From Welwitschia mirabilis (Eukaryota; Gnetophyta; Gnetopsida; Welwitschiales): a DNA stretch of 50,858 bases. Of the stretch, positions 1 to 12,199 are shown piece by piece; positions within the stretch are counted from its first letter, which is position 1; every line of letters starts with the position of its first letter. The position numbers were made by a program, and so were the translations under genes. The notes under the pieces are model-generated. The model did no database searches. It saw only the letters and a list, made by a program, of their open reading frames with translations, and was not told the DNA's origin. Location: assembly GCA_051453625.1 (NCBI GenBank), contig JBOZIK010000001.1, positions 66,986,326-67,037,183 on the forward strand, read 5' to 3'.

Positions 1-286
1 CACAATTATAGTAGAGTCATCCACTTTGCTTTTCAAAGACCTTACTTGTGTAATCAAGTTCAATACCTACCTTTTAAATTAAAAATGATTATCATTTTCC
101 TTCATCTTTAAATTTGGGATTTCTTCCCCTTTAACTAAGGACCTAGGATTTATGTCTCTTGTCTTTTCATCCCCTTCACAAATTTGATAGGCAGTGTTCC
201 ACATCTTCCAAGAACTTCTACTATGAACAACTTTTTTGTTAATGTTGTCATCATGTTCATTTATAATGGTAAGCATTTCCTTTGAA
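1..286 (-). pseudogene. Ty1/copia gag remnant (copy 1)
   Basis: This is a decayed piece of a copia capsid (gag) gene, which would form the cytoplasmic particle of the element. The minus frame 276-79 reads HSRSSWKMWN, then CEGDEKTRDIN, then IPNLKMKEND. This follows the copia gag pattern of the UBN2/retrotran_gag_2 families: a W-containing helix, then 'EGDEKV..', then 'LKM.E.E'. After a stop at NHF, a second frame at about 1-50 reads RSLKSKVDDSTI, which matches the next gag segment. The same stop ends the homologous frame in the copy at 5520-5717, so the gene was already dead, or the family non-autonomous, before the copies separated. Not expected to be functional. Confidence 0.6.
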
Positions 287-564
287 TTTATTATAGTGTA
301 TTTGTTATTGTTTCACATACATCTTTCTATCTTTCTTCGTGTCATTTGTAGCTATAGCTTCATCCTGCTTTTCCAAAGATCAAAGTCATTATCATAAAAA
401 ATTAACATTTTTACATTCGATATCTAAAAATATTTGGTCATACTAAACTTTTAAAATTTCTATAAATATAACAACATTAAAAGATATTATGATATACTAA
501 AAAAACTTATAACTACATGAAAAATGAACACTACCATATCTTCTCTAATGCTTTAGATAATTAA

Positions 565-576
565 GCTATGATACCA
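565..576 (-). other. Primer-binding site, initiator tRNA-Met type (copy 1)
   Basis: On the minus strand this reads TGGTATCATAGC, one mismatch from the standard plant TGGTATCAGAGC site complementary to the 3' end of initiator tRNA-Met. It lies just inside the LTR end, as expected for priming of minus-strand DNA synthesis. Confidence 0.75.
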
Positions 577-581
577 ATTAT

Positions 582-1286
582 TGGTCCTAAATTAATGGTA
601 AGTGAACTTCAATCAAAACATAACTATGCCTCTGCATAATGAATCATTACTTCACTTTTGATATGTTATACCTAGGTGAACAATGCCCATGTTAAAGCCT
701 CAAGAAAAAGATCATATTTGATAAGGGGTAAAGTAGGAAACTCATGCTAAGTTGGAGTTGAATCACTATGTTGCAACTTTAAACCTTTCTCAAAAGTTAA
801 GTTATAAGAGATAAGATTCTGGATTAGTAAATTTCTAACTTAAGAGAGTGAATAAATAGTAAATAAAATACTTTCAAGCTTTTAGAAATTTGGGCTAATT
901 TAAACTTTTACTTTTGAGACTTATGATTAAGCTTAAATTAAATTTAAATTATAAAAGAAACAAAAAAACAAAAATAAGAGGAAGAGAACACCAAAGATTT
1001 ACAGTAATTTAGATATGCCTACATCTATCGTAATGGATTCTTTTCTTATCTTTTAAAATATTGATTACATTTAGGTCTGATAGTATATCCTCTTAGATTG
1101 TAGATTTTTCAGTTCTTAAAGAATGAAATGCATCTTTATAGACAAATGCAATAGTTTTTATAAGTAGAAAATAATCTCCCACTAAACCAATTTTTTAAAG
1201 GGTAGATTTAAGTTCTCAAAATTCACAAATCTACTAGAGGGATGATGCTAATAAAGATAAATATTAGACAAAGTATATTTTTTCAA
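582..1286 (-). mobile_element. Copia LTR (copy 1), cut by gap
   Basis: The sequence beyond the primer-binding site, non-coding and AT-rich, is shared with 6022-6655. The minus-strand 3' end is placed at ...GGACCA next to the primer site. The 5' end is lost in the N run. This LTR may serve as the 5' LTR of an element extending left of the window, the 3' LTR of the element whose 5' end is at 6.0-6.7 kb, or both. Confidence 0.55.
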
Positions 1287-1386
1287 NNNNNNNNNNNNNN
1301 NNNNNNNNNNNNNNNNNNNNNNNNNNNNNNNNNNNNNNNNNNNNNNNNNNNNNNNNNNNNNNNNNNNNNNNNNNNNNNNNNNNNNN
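1287..1386. other. Assembly gap (100 N)
   Basis: A run of exactly 100 N, probably a default-length gap. It interrupts the LTR of the first copia copy; sequence resumes in unrelated DNA. Confidence 0.98.
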
Positions 1387-1754
1387 GTTGCTACATGTGT
1401 GTTTAAAAATACAAAAACACTAAATAATTTTTGGAAACTTTTTCAAAATAGGAAAAAATATAAAATATAAGTTACCTTTTTCATTTATCCAAAATTGTTA
1501 TCAAGATTTAATTAAAGATAATAGTAGAAGAAAAAATTTTCTACATATTGACATCAAAGTTTCCATTTAACGTAAGGTAAATTATAAAGTAATCTAAGTA
1601 ATAGATTTAGGGGAGCTAATAGATGTGATAATATTACAAGGAAAAATGTAAAATGAGGATTGATTTATTATTTGAAAGATAGTATGATAGCAACTCAGTC
1701 ATATCATAGAATTTGGATGAATTAACAAAATGATATATTAATAAAATTATTATG

Positions 1755-2455
1755 CTATTTAAAAAAGAAAATAAATCAGATTTACATAATTATAGATTAT
1801 GTGTAATCAAAATCTTTTTGAAAACTCTTAAGAATCATCATTAAATAAAACATTAGTATATGCAAAGAAGAAAATAAACTTTGGATAATATTTTCAGAAA
1901 GATTTCAATCATATCATTCTATAGTAGATTATCTTATGAAACTGAATCATATTATTGATGAAGGAAAGGGTCTAAATGAAAAGATATTTATTTATTTAAT
2001 GGATTTATCAAAAGCATAGTATTTTCTCATCCATAATACACTTTGATAGTGACTAGCTTTATTGTTTATAATTTAGAAGTTGTGTAGAAAGATATATATA
2101 TCTAGCTTAGTAATAGCATTTCTCAAGAAAGTATGATAAGCTATAGTTCTATTAGTTTCAAGCAATATTTTCCTCTTATCTCCCACCCTTTTTAGAATTT
2201 ATTCTAATGTATTAAAAACTTGGATAAATAAATCTCCCTTAATTATTCTATACGAGTAGAAACTATACTATGAATATCTTACTCTTTGTGGATGATGTCG
2301 CATTAATTTTTAAAATTCAGCTAGCTTTAAAACCTATGCTACATAATTTAGATAAAATTCTCCATTATTTTGAAATGAATATTAATATTGAAAAGAAGAG
2401 AAAAGTAAACTTACGATTTGCAACATATATAATACCGATTTTCATTCTCAACTAG
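1755..2455 (+). pseudogene. LINE-type (non-LTR) reverse transcriptase remnant
   Basis: Three separated plus-strand pieces are colinear with a non-LTR retrotransposon reverse transcriptase. At 1755-1840, LFKKENKSDLHNYRL resembles the 'KKGDK.D..NYR.ISLL' motif. At 1897-2019, HSIVDYLMKLNHII followed by IFIYLMDLSKA resembles the '.ST.D.I..L..I.E' helix and motif A with its catalytic Asp. At 2270-2455, ILLFVDDVALI is motif C (the F/YxDD active-site loop), followed by MNINIEKKRK, the usual 'G+.+N..KTK' segment. Stops separate the pieces (TAG at 2017-2019), so the gene is dead. No endonuclease domain or 3' tail was recognised. It lies between the two copia copies and on the opposite strand, so it is probably a separate insertion. 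Confidence 0.7.
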
Positions 2456-3350
2456 GAAATGAATAAGTTAAAAAAATTTATTTTATAGATAGTTGGCCTT
2501 AGAAAACTTTGCTAATTATACATGAAATTAGTTCATTACTTGGAGGATTGGTAAAGATATGAAATCCTTATTTTTATTAAAAAAGGTTAAAATAAGGTAA
2601 TTTTCTAATGGGATGCTTATAGATAAACTTTGCACATTATGATTTAATAAGTAGTTTTGTACAATTATGTTGTTTATGCCCTGGATTAATGGATAACACT
2701 AGAATAAAATAGAGAAAGTTCAAAAATAGTTCTAGTAAAAGAGTTTAAAGTAAAACGTTAAACTTAGTATGACATTATTCTTCTTAAATCTAAATCAATT
2801 TCTTTGAGAGCAGAACTTTTTGTCAATTAGCTTATGTTCATAATTAGTTTAATTCCACTATTAATAAACCTTTTTGAGTGTTTTATGTGACTTTAAAAAA
2901 GAATTTTGCAATTTAAATATTAATAAAATATTAGTTTAAAGAATGAAACATTCAAGATAAAAATTTTCATTGTAATCCTGAATAATTTAAAACAATTTTA
3001 AAATAAAAAGCACTTTAAGTGATTTTTTAACTTTATTAAAATAAAATGTGAGTAAATATTTTTATAAAGATAACCTATTTAACTACTACTATTCACTCAA
3101 TCTATAAATGTAGAATAATAGAATAAGAATCAAATCCCATTATTTTAGTAATAAGACAAATAAATGGTTTTAAATCCCTTAAGAAGAATGGACATATCAA
3201 TGTTGTTACTAGAATGGTGTTGAAAGATGGATATCATGATTTCTTAAATGTCCTTTAATAGATAAATCTAAATAAATGAACATCAAAAATCTAATAATTT
3301 GATTAAATTGATTCAAAAAACCATTAGCAGCTTCGTAGATGATATAGTTT
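2456..3350. other. No gene recognised
   Basis: AT-rich DNA between the LINE remnant and the copia protease relic. I see no coding similarity on either strand. It could contain the decayed downstream part of either element. Confidence 0.5.
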
Positions 3351-5730
3351 AGGTTTAAGCCATGTACATTTCTTTTGCCCAATAGATCCTTAAGTTCTTA
3401 TGAACATAATGAAATATTTTAATTTTAGTTTTATAATAAGTTTTTATTTGTATGACTAGCATCTTCATTTCAAGTAGGTAAATCACACTCTTTAGCATCA
3501 AACATCTTAGATCTAAGAAAGTAACTATTTTAATAGCCATAGTTGTTTTATCATTAATGGTTAATTGATTTAAATTCTTTTTCTTTAATATTCTTAAATA
3601 ATTACCTACTTCCTATAATATGACATGATGTCTTGGAGTCTAAGTAATAAATGTCACTAGTCTTACATACTAAGAAAGTAATTCTCTCTTTTATTTTCTT
3701 CACTATAATTTCTAATGACTCTCTTTTATTTTCTTCACTATAATTTATAATGACTTGTCTATGTGTCCTAATTTTTTTGGAATGTGTACGATTGTTCCAA
3801 ACTTTTCTATTTCCATGAAACTCTTTCTTCTCATAAATATCATGCCATCCTTTTGGTTTATAGCTTTTTTTTAGATATTCAATTATTATCGTTATTGATA
3901 ATTGTAGATAACTAATAGTAATAATTCATTAAACTTGATGAGTTCAAAACATCTAGTGAGTATACAACTCCCAGACTTGTATTTCATTTTTTTAAAATAA
4001 AAAAGTTAAAAAAATCGTTCTTTTAAAAAAGCAAATTTTCATTTAAAAATAAATAAAAGACACTTTTTTAAAAACACATTTCTTGTTATTGAAGTACACC
4101 CTAAACATATATAAAAGTGAGATTTATCAAATTCATATTTTACTTGATAAAAAAAGCAACACATAATCATACTTCGATGTAGATAAGTTTTTTTTTTCCT
4201 TTTTTTCTTTTTTTTTTTTTTTTGGTTGGGAAGGTAAATTTTGAACATTACAATTTTGTATTTAGTCTATTGTAGAATTTCTCTTGCTATAGGTTTACAA
4301 ATTTACAAGTTTAATTAGTTTTTCTTTACTGCTCATTTATTTTTATAGTTCATTTTTGTTCAACTGTTAGCTTAATCATAAATATCTTTTGATTCAAAAT
4401 TTTCAAACATTTTTATGTAATGAAAAAGTGTAAATATCGTAACTATGCAAATATTTTTTATATGCTCATTTTCTACTTGATGCTTGTTTTTATTTTAAGA
4501 TGATAGTTCTAATTCTATTATTATCTCTTTCTATTATTACTTATTAGAGTGATTCCACTTATTAGTACCTATTAATCTACTAGTATTTATTTGTTTTCTA
4601 TTACAAGTAATTAGTTATTACTCTATTAATGTATGTTATTGATTTTTTTAAGGTTTAATGCAACCTTTAAATTTTGGCATATATCTTACTATCTTTTACT
4701 ATGTTAGAGTTCATTACTCTGTTAATGTCTGCTACTCACTTATTATATCTTTAAAAATAAACTAAGTGATTACTAAAACCCATGAATACATGTATCTCAC
4801 ACATATTAATTACGTTTATGATATTTACAACATTATATAGAGCTTAGAAATTTATAAAATATAAGAAAAATGCATGTTATTCCAAACTCCTTTATCCTTT
4901 CAATCTTTTCTAAGTTTGGCTAAGTTCAGATGGAAAATCTAAGTCCAAACTACCTTTTAGATTTTGGTCATAATTCCTAATAACTATGATTTGAAGTAAT
5001 GGTTATGAGAGATATAAGGCACACCTTTTGATTTCTCCTTACAGTCCTTTACAAAATATCCTTGTTTTTGTGTAATTTGAAACATTCTATATCTTTTAGA
5101 TATTTTAAAGGACTTGTACTTTTTTGTTCCATTTGTAACTTTCATTGCATATGCCATTGTTCCATATCTTCAAATGTTTGTGTTTAATTCAAAACTTAAG
5201 AAACTAGAAGTCTTATCTTCATAGCCACTTTCATGAATTTCTACTTTACTAAATGTTAATGTAGAAGCCTCTAGAATGAGCTTGGTTTTTTATTTTTCTT
5301 TATTAAGGGTATTAAGATTCTAATCAAATATCTCCAAAGCGCTAAACACTTTATCTAAGCTCATTACCTTAAAACTTTTTAAGACTTCTCAATTGCTAAA
5401 AGATTTGGAAGATATATTTTGGTTAATGTATTTAGAGCGTCCACAATCATAGTAGAGTCATCCACTTTGCTTTTCAAGGACCTTACTTGTGTAATCAAGT
5501 TCAATACGTACATTTTAAATTAAAAATGATTATCATTTTCCTCCATCTTTAAATTTTTGATTTCTCCCCCTTTAACTAAGAACCTAAGATTTATGTCTCT
5601 TATCTTTTCATCCCCTTCACAAATTTGATAGGCACTGTTCCACATCTTCCAAGAACTTCTACTATGAATAACTTTTTTGTTAATGTTATCATTATGTTCA
5701 TTTATAATGGTAAGCATTTCGTTTGAATTT
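3350..5730 (-). pseudogene. Ty1/copia gag-protease remnant (copy 2)
   Basis: Minus-strand relic of a copia polyprotein. From 5717 down to 5520 it repeats the gag frame of copy 1 (CEGDEKIRDIN, LKMEEND). At about 5485-5370, QVRSLKSKVDDSTM and then LPNLLAIEK follow the usual gag order. At about 5083-5020 a ruined zinc knuckle is visible (MFQITQKQGYFVKDCKEK): only the last Cys of Cx2Cx4Hx4C remains, and the other ligands read F, T and Y. At about 3663-3603, IYYLDSKTSCHIIGSR matches the copia protease 'LDSGATSHI.G' motif, with DSG changed to DSK. Integrase and RT were not found; the LINE remnant lies beyond. Dead in several frames. Confidence 0.6.
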
Positions 5731-6655
5731 ATTATAGTGTCTTTGTTATTATTTCACATACATCTTTCTATCTTTCTTCGTGTCATTTGTAGCTATATCT
5801 TTATCCTGCTTTTCCAAAGATCAAAGTCATTATCATCAAAAATTAACATTTTACATTTGATATCTAAAAATATTTGGTCATACTAAACTTAAAAATTTTC
5901 TATAAATATAACAACATTAAAAGATACTATGATATACTAGAAAAACTTATAACTACATGAAAAATGAACACTGCCATATCTTCTCTAATGCTTTAGAGAA
6001 TTCAGCTATGGTACCAATTATTGGTCCTAAATTAATGGTAAGTGAACTTCAATCAAAACACAACTATGCCTCTCCATAATGAATCATTACTTCACTTTTG
6101 ATATGTTATACCTAGGTGAATAGTACCCATGTTAAAGCCTAAACTCATGCTAAGTTGGAGCTGAATCACTATGTTGTAACTTTAAACCTTTCTCAAAAGT
6201 TAAGTTATAAGAGATAAGAATCTGGATTAGTAAATTTCTAACTTAAGAGAGTGAATAAATATTAAATAAAATACTTTAAAGCTTTTAGAAATTTGGGCTA
6301 ACTTAAACTTTTAGTTTTGAGACTAAAAGAAACAAAAAATAAAAAATAAGAGGAAGAGAAGACCAAAGATTTACAGTAATTTAGATATGCCTACATCTAT
6401 CGTAATGGATTCTTATCTTTTAAAATATTGATTACATTTAGGCCTGATAGTATATCCTCTTAGATTCTAGATTTTTCAGTTCTTACAGAATGAAATACAT
6501 CTTTATAGACAAATGCAACAGTTTTTATAAGTAGAAAATAATCTCCCACTAAACCAATTTTTTAAAGGGTAGATTTAAGTTCTCAAAATTTACAAATCTA
6601 CTAGAGGGATGATGCTAATAAAGATAAATATTAGACAAAGTATATTTTTTGAAAT
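5443..6655. repeat. Long direct repeat, copy 2
   Basis: Second copy of the segment at 1-1286, same orientation. Similarity fades after about 6655, where copy 1 enters an N gap. It carries the same order of gag end, primer site and LTR. Confidence 0.9.
6005..6016 (-). other. Primer-binding site, initiator tRNA-Met type (copy 2)
   Basis: The minus strand reads TGGTACCATAGC, two mismatches from TGGTATCAGAGC. It sits at the same position relative to gag and LTR as the site at 565-576. Confidence 0.7.
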
Positions 6656-6687
6656 ATTTCTTAGTCGCATACTATTTTTCTACAACA
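6022..6687 (-). mobile_element. Copia LTR (copy 2)
   Basis: LTR following the primer site in copy 2. The minus-strand 3' end is ...GGACCA at 6022. The 5' end is tentatively placed at TGTTGTAG (about 6687), giving about 666 bp; that outer boundary is a guess from the TG start and the loss of similarity to copy 1. Confidence 0.45.
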
Positions 6688-7023
6688 TCAAAAATCATTA
6701 TATACAAAAACTTCAATTCATCCAAAACTTTCATTCCTTCACTATTATTCAAATTGAATTAATTTATTATCTATTGCATCATTATTTGTTTTTTAATGGT
6801 AGCTTTCCTCTTTTATATTATAACTATCAAATAGTTACATTTTTGTCCTCTAATGTTTAGTCTTCTACAGCCAAGATAACATTCCAGAGGGTATATCTAA
6901 TCTTTTAAAATGAGAAAGTACTATTGTAATAGTTTTAATTTCATCTCATAAAATTATTTCTGTTGTGAAATAATTTGAATCCACTATATTCTGAAATAGT
7001 AACACTTTACCATTAATATTAAG
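6688..7023. other. No gene recognised
   Basis: AT-rich spacer between the copia LTR and the tandem repeat. No coding similarity seen. Confidence 0.5.
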
Positions 7024-7468
7024 AGTATCATGTAGTAGTTTATTGTGCCTTTGGTAGATTTCCAAAATTAAGAGGACATAAAGTTGGTAAGAAATGAGAA
7101 ACTAAAAAAATTCTCTAGTTATGCTATCTATGAATTACTTTATATATTTAGGACTAATTCTATAATATTGAAGGTATCAGGTAGTAGTTTATCATGTTTT
7201 TCACAAATTTCCAAAATTATGAGGACATGAAGTTAATAAGAAACGACAGACTAAGAACTTATCTTTTTAACCCATCTATGACTTGCTTTGTGTATTAAGA
7301 ACTAATCTCAGAATGTTGTAAGTATCGTGTAGTAGTTTGTCATCACTTTGGTAGATTTCTAAAATTAAGAGGACATGAAGTTGGTAAGTAATAAGATACT
7401 AAGAACTTCTCTTTTTATGTCATCTATGGCTTGCTTTATAAATTAAGGATTTATTCCATGATATTACT
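7024..7468. repeat. Tandem repeat, 3 units of about 149 bp
   Basis: Three head-to-tail units start near 7024, 7173 and 7321. The anchor GTAGTAGTTT occurs at 7032, 7181 and 7329, giving periods of 149 and 148. All units share the blocks 'AAATTA(A/T)GAGGACAT' and 'ATCTATG(A/G)'. Divergence between units is moderate, so the array is old. No open frame is shared. Confidence 0.9.
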
Positions 7469-8224
7469 TTGCTTCCTATAAAAAGACCACTATTAAAATC
7501 AAACAATGAAGAAACAATCTATTCATTACTATGAATTCATTAAAATCTAATATTATCTCCATCTCTTAAATTGTTTGACTAATAGCTCACCATAAAATTA
7601 TATTTTAACCAAAATATGGCCAAATTTATTTATCTAAATATCCATTTAATAAAACCAACATAAATTGAGATTTCATTATACTATTTTTTGAAAAACTAGT
7701 AAATGATCACTAAAAATTATTATTAAAACTCTCTTTTCTTAACATTAAATAGCTATGTCTTTGAAACCATTGTTTTTTTTCCCCACTAACACATTAAGCC
7801 ATTTAACTTGTAACTAAATTTCTTTTATTATTGTCCATGCCTTGCATATTATTAAGGATTAATATGTTATGATCTTCAACCTCGATCTTGTCAAAGTGTC
7901 TTTACAATTATTATATCACCCTTTGTATAATTTGAATAAGACTGTTGCATGAATATTTTCTAGCATGATTTGCTATCTAATTAATAATTTATCTATACTT
8001 TCATAGGTTTTTCCTAAAATATTAAGAAATAATAGTAAGCTATGAGTGTAATGGTTATTTTAACTATACTTAGTAGAGATCTTAAATGGTTTAAATTCTA
8101 AATTTTTAAGAACATCCTTTAAATGTTTAAATAACTTTCGATATACTAAAAGCTATGAATTGTCATGCTTTAGTTAACAAGCCTTGATTCATATTTCAAG
8201 TTCAGTATTGAAATATTATCATTA
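7469..8224. other. No gene recognised
   Basis: AT-rich DNA up to the chromovirus 3' LTR. I see no coding similarity or strong repeat. Confidence 0.5.
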
Positions 8225-8529
8225 TGATACATCCCAGAAGTATGAAACACAAGAAATAAAGAAAAGATATGAATCCAAAATTGATTTCATATAAAGGCAA
8301 TGATTTCTTCATGTACATTTGACTAATTTTTCAATGCAATTACATCTAAGTGCTTTTTATAGTTTCATTTTAAACCCTTTAGAAGTTTCTATAAATGACC
8401 TATATTATCACTAGATAAAATTCTCTAGAAACATGCTCAAAATATCCCTAGGAATGTCTAGATAAAATATATTATAAGTTTCTTAAATAGACAAACTTTT
8501 TTTGAACAATAACTAAATATGCTTCTACA
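8225..8529 (-). repeat. Chromovirus 3' LTR
   Basis: Pairs with 12885-13195. Shared blocks in order are TGATTTCTTCAT, TTATAGTTTCATTTTA, TTAGAAGTTT and AACAATA(A/G)CTAAA. The minus-strand start is TGTAGAAGCA (8529) and the end is ...TATCA (8225). Confidence 0.7.
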
Positions 8530-8689
8530 TTAAATGTCATCTCATGATGTCTTAGTTGCTTTGATAGCTATAATTTAATCTCTTAATTCCAGTCTTCAAA
8601 ATGCTTTCAAAGATGACATTATCTTTATTCATGTATTTATATATTTAATACTTTTAGTAAAATATCCTAATTTCTATAAAGCACTAAAA

Positions 8690-9600
8690 TATATCACTCT
8701 ATTGCCATTATCTTCATGATAACGTATGAGATCCTTCACATTGAAAATCTTCACAATTTAAAGCCATTGTGGAAGTTCCACTTTGTATGCATTATTGTAT
8801 GCTAATTCTATCACTTTCAATACTTTAATATTATAGCTCCTTGTTGTTCTAACATGAAGATCAGAAATCTCTCCTTATGTACTTAAATTGAGACCAAATC
8901 TCCAAGTGAAAGAGGAAATTCTTTCTTCCCTTATTAATACGGGATTTTTTTAATTCATATAAATTCTATAACCAATTATAAACATGCTAGTGAATTTATC
9001 ACACTAATTCATCAACATTTGATTAGTGGTTGATGATATCCAACAAGTCCCTTTTCCAATCTCATCAAAGATTCATGAATGAAGATTAAACATAATCATG
9101 ATTGATGTTTTACTAGTGCTTTGATGAACTAAATTTTTGCATGTAAATTCAATGTGAAGCAATAGGATGTCCCATTGTTGTGGATGTTCTGAACACAAAC
9201 ATCACCAAATATTGTTAAGGCTTCTATGGACAACCTAATTTAGGCATTTGTTTGATGATATGTGGTTGTGTTGAAATTCAAATCTATTTTTGCTAATGAC
9301 CAACTTGTTTATCAGACATGGTATGTGAACTGTATACCCTTGTCTAAGATAATATCATTTGAAAGACCATGGGTTTTAGTGATCTTCCTAAGGAATAAAT
9401 TTACTAAATAAGAACAATTAGTCATCTTTATACAAGATATAACTTGAGCCATTTTTCTAAATCTCTATACTAATAAGTGATATCAATCATATTTTTATTT
9501 ATCACATTTTGTAACTAATATACTACACAATTCTAAAAAATAAATCCATTTATCTTTTTATTCTAGACCAATGATATCTTTTCTTAATTGTTTAATATCT
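8690..9600 (-). pseudogene. Chromovirus integrase remnant
   Basis: Relic of the integrase that would insert element cDNA into the genome. Around 9143-9185 the minus strand reads HPQQWDILLLHIEF, close to the Ty3/gypsy 'HPKQWD..LPQAEFAYN' stretch near the catalytic Glu region. Just before it, VVHRSLNN corresponds to 'VVNRSLGN'. At about 8820-8690, NNAYKVELP and then FNVKDLIRY match the C-terminal 'DNAYK.+LP...V.ATFNV.DL.PY' signature found in many plant chromoviruses. Stops and frame changes break it throughout. No chromodomain was identified beyond this point, before the 3' LTR. Confidence 0.65.
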
Positions 9601-10439
9601 TGTCTCTATTAACATGTGCTACTAATACATTCACATTCTTGTTTTACATTATTAACTCCTAATTCTCCTCACTGGAATACATAACTTCATTCCTTTATAC
9701 AATAATCCATCTCTAAATCATAATCATTTGGCTGAACTTGTCCATTTTACAAATTTCATTAAATCATTGCAAAACCAAACTCTTCAGCATACACATGTTG
9801 TAGATGCTAAAAATCCTCTACAACATCTTGCATGATGACTCTACATCTTTAATTAAGTGCATAATACAACCTTTTTGATTATTCCCTTTATATGCTTCCA
9901 ACTAAAATTAAATTATTACAGTTTTGAAGCCCATTTTCAGATTTTAAATTTGTTGATCTTTCCCTAGAATTAATAAACTCTAATGCATAATGCTGAGTTT
10001 GTAGAATAAAATCTTTTTGGAAATAGATAATGCCTCCATCCATGAAGATCTTGTATAATGGCATAAAACTCTTTTGTATATGGTGAGTATCACTTCTTTA
10101 TGTCATTTATATTCTAATTGAAATAGATGACTAGTGTTTTTTCTTAGCTTAACACTCGTTCAATTGTGTTGCCCCTTACATCCATCTCAACAAAAAATGA
10201 CTTGCTAAAGTTTAGTGATTACAACACATGCATTTTGTAAAGTTTGTGTTTTAGTCATTTAAAAGTATAATCCTCTACTATGAACCTAAATTCTTTTTCC
10301 TTCTCTCGAACGATGTCTAACATTAGTATTATTATTCTTATAAATATATGAATGAACTTTTTGTAGAAAGTGATCAAATCCATAAAAGCTACGTATCTCA
10401 CTAGCACTTTTGGTGTTGACCAATCTTAAATGAATTTAA
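9601..10439 (-). pseudogene. Probable RNase H / RT-connection zone of the chromovirus (unrecognised in detail)
   Basis: This stretch lies between the recognisable RT and integrase of the same element, where RNase H is expected. I could not name a specific motif with confidence; the assignment is by position only. Confidence 0.3.
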
Positions 10440-11020
10440 TTTCTCGTGGACTCATGTTCATCCTTAAATATTACTAAACCTAAGTGTACATCAATTTGCT
10501 ATAGGAATTGTGACTTACTCACATTGATGAGTGACTACTTCTTTAGTAGTGTTTTTAGAACTACCATATGCTTCTATTCAAAATTACTAAAAATCAAGAT
10601 ATCATCCAAAAACATAGTAATGGATATGAACCTTAGTAATCAGTCTAGTGAAAGTTTCTAGAGTATTTTTAAGCCAAAATGGAGCTATCAATCAATCATA
10701 CAACCCTTCTAAAGACTTAAATTCTTTCATTCATTATCTTATCCAATTCTAACTTAATGATATTTGCTTTTTAAGTCAATCTTGCTATAGAAAGAATCAT
10801 AGGATAGATGATCCATGGTATCATCCATGCATGGCATTAGAAATTGGTGGTACATTATGCATCTTTGAACTTGCACAAATTTTCTAATCCATTACTTATG
10901 AATCACCCTTCTTTGGCATTAGAATGGTAGGTACTACACATGGAGAAATACTCTTCCTTATAAGTTCTTTTTACAGTAACCCTTCAATTTGGTGTCTTAC
11001 CCCTTTCCTCTCTAACGGAG
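10440..11020 (-). pseudogene. Chromovirus reverse transcriptase remnant
   Basis: Minus-strand relic of a Ty3/gypsy RT. Reading from 11003 down: HQIEGLL ('RQ+EELL'), KSISPCVVP (10957-10932; family 'ESISPCAVPALL'), TILMPKKG ('LLTPKKDGT'), then at about 10835-10760 MDDTMDHLSYDSFYSKIDLK, matching 'LDDMLDQL.GA..FSKIDL+SGYHQ'. The last piece carries the motif A catalytic Asp of the SKIDL block. The YxDD loop is unrecognisable apart from a weak YVFG. Several stops show that it is dead. The SKIDL and SISPC motifs make the Ty3/gypsy identity firm. Confidence 0.75.
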
Positions 11021-12199
11021 TTATCTAGTGTGAAGGCTTATTAATAGGGCTGATTGTAGAATAAAATCAATAACGTGACTAATATTTATATTAGGTGGAA
11101 TTTCCTATTAAAGACCCTTCGTAAGAATATCCTCATACATTTTTAATAGCTCATCTTCTTCTAATAGAATCTCTTTCTAATCTTCTAAAGTACTTAGTTT
11201 TACTATCAAAGTAAGTACCTTCTCCTTATTAAACATGTTCAATGCCTTCTATTGATTTAACAGCCATAATTTAAACACTCTTTTAACTACATATCTAATG
11301 TTCTCCTTTAGAGGTAATGATCACAAGTTGCTTCTTGAAAACATAAAAGAATGGTATTGTGCTTGTCATTATGGACTACTCTATAATCATAACGCCAAAG
11401 TCTTCTAAGAAATGGACGTTATGCATCCATTAACATTACATTGAATAATACATCAATATTATATCACCTTATCTTCAAGTTTACCTTGGCTCCCTCCCTA
11501 TTCTTTACTTGTTGGTCACTTTCTTCCTAACCTTTAATTGTTGGTCACTTTATAGCTGAGATACTACATAAGGCCTTAGACATTTATTAATTAAGATTTT
11601 AATTTCTACACCACTAGCTATGTAACAATATTTTTATTGCTACTAAAATTCATGATAATTATTTCGTCCTTACCACAAACATAACATCACATGTAGGATG
11701 ATTGATCTCGCTATGTTTAACCTTTTGCCCTAGTCATCTGTAAAGAATAGACCATTATTTATCCCATTATGTAGCACATGATGCTACTTTCTCCTCTAGA
11801 TTTGAACTTTTCTTCTTCGTTTAAGTTTTGCTCAACTTTCCTTAAACATATTGCATTATACTTCTAATGCTTTAAACATATTCTTATTATGGGTAATATA
11901 ATGTCTGATGCCCTATTATTGTGCATTGATAACATCTTCCTTTAAAGGGACTTCTTCCTTGTGAGCTATTTTTTTTTATTTTTCTTTTTTTGTCACTAGG
12001 TTCTTTATTTGTTTTCTTAGATGATGTCTTCACCTATAGTTTTTATTCCTTTTTGACACCTTTAAATTCCCATACATTATGCTTTAATTTCTTCTCTACA
12101 CTTTTAGTAGGTTGTGAAGCCTTTGTTACCATATAAGTATTAAATAAAATGAGACCATCTTTAAGTAACTAGTACAAACCATTTAGATATCTTGCAATC

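Larger units (their letters stand above)
1..1286. repeat. Long direct repeat, copy 1 (truncated by window edge and gap)
   Basis: This stretch matches 5443-6655 in the same orientation at roughly 90-95% by eye, with a few indels; for example, about 37 bp near 700-737 are absent from the other copy. It holds the 5' end of a minus-strand copia element: gag relic, primer-binding site and LTR. It starts before the window and runs into an N gap, so its full length is unknown. The two copies are about 5.44 kb apart. Confidence 0.9.

Noticed and set aside
4190-4222. Poly-T tract as a LINE or SINE tail
   Set aside because: No adjacent element body or target-site duplication could be recognised; a slippage tract is simpler.
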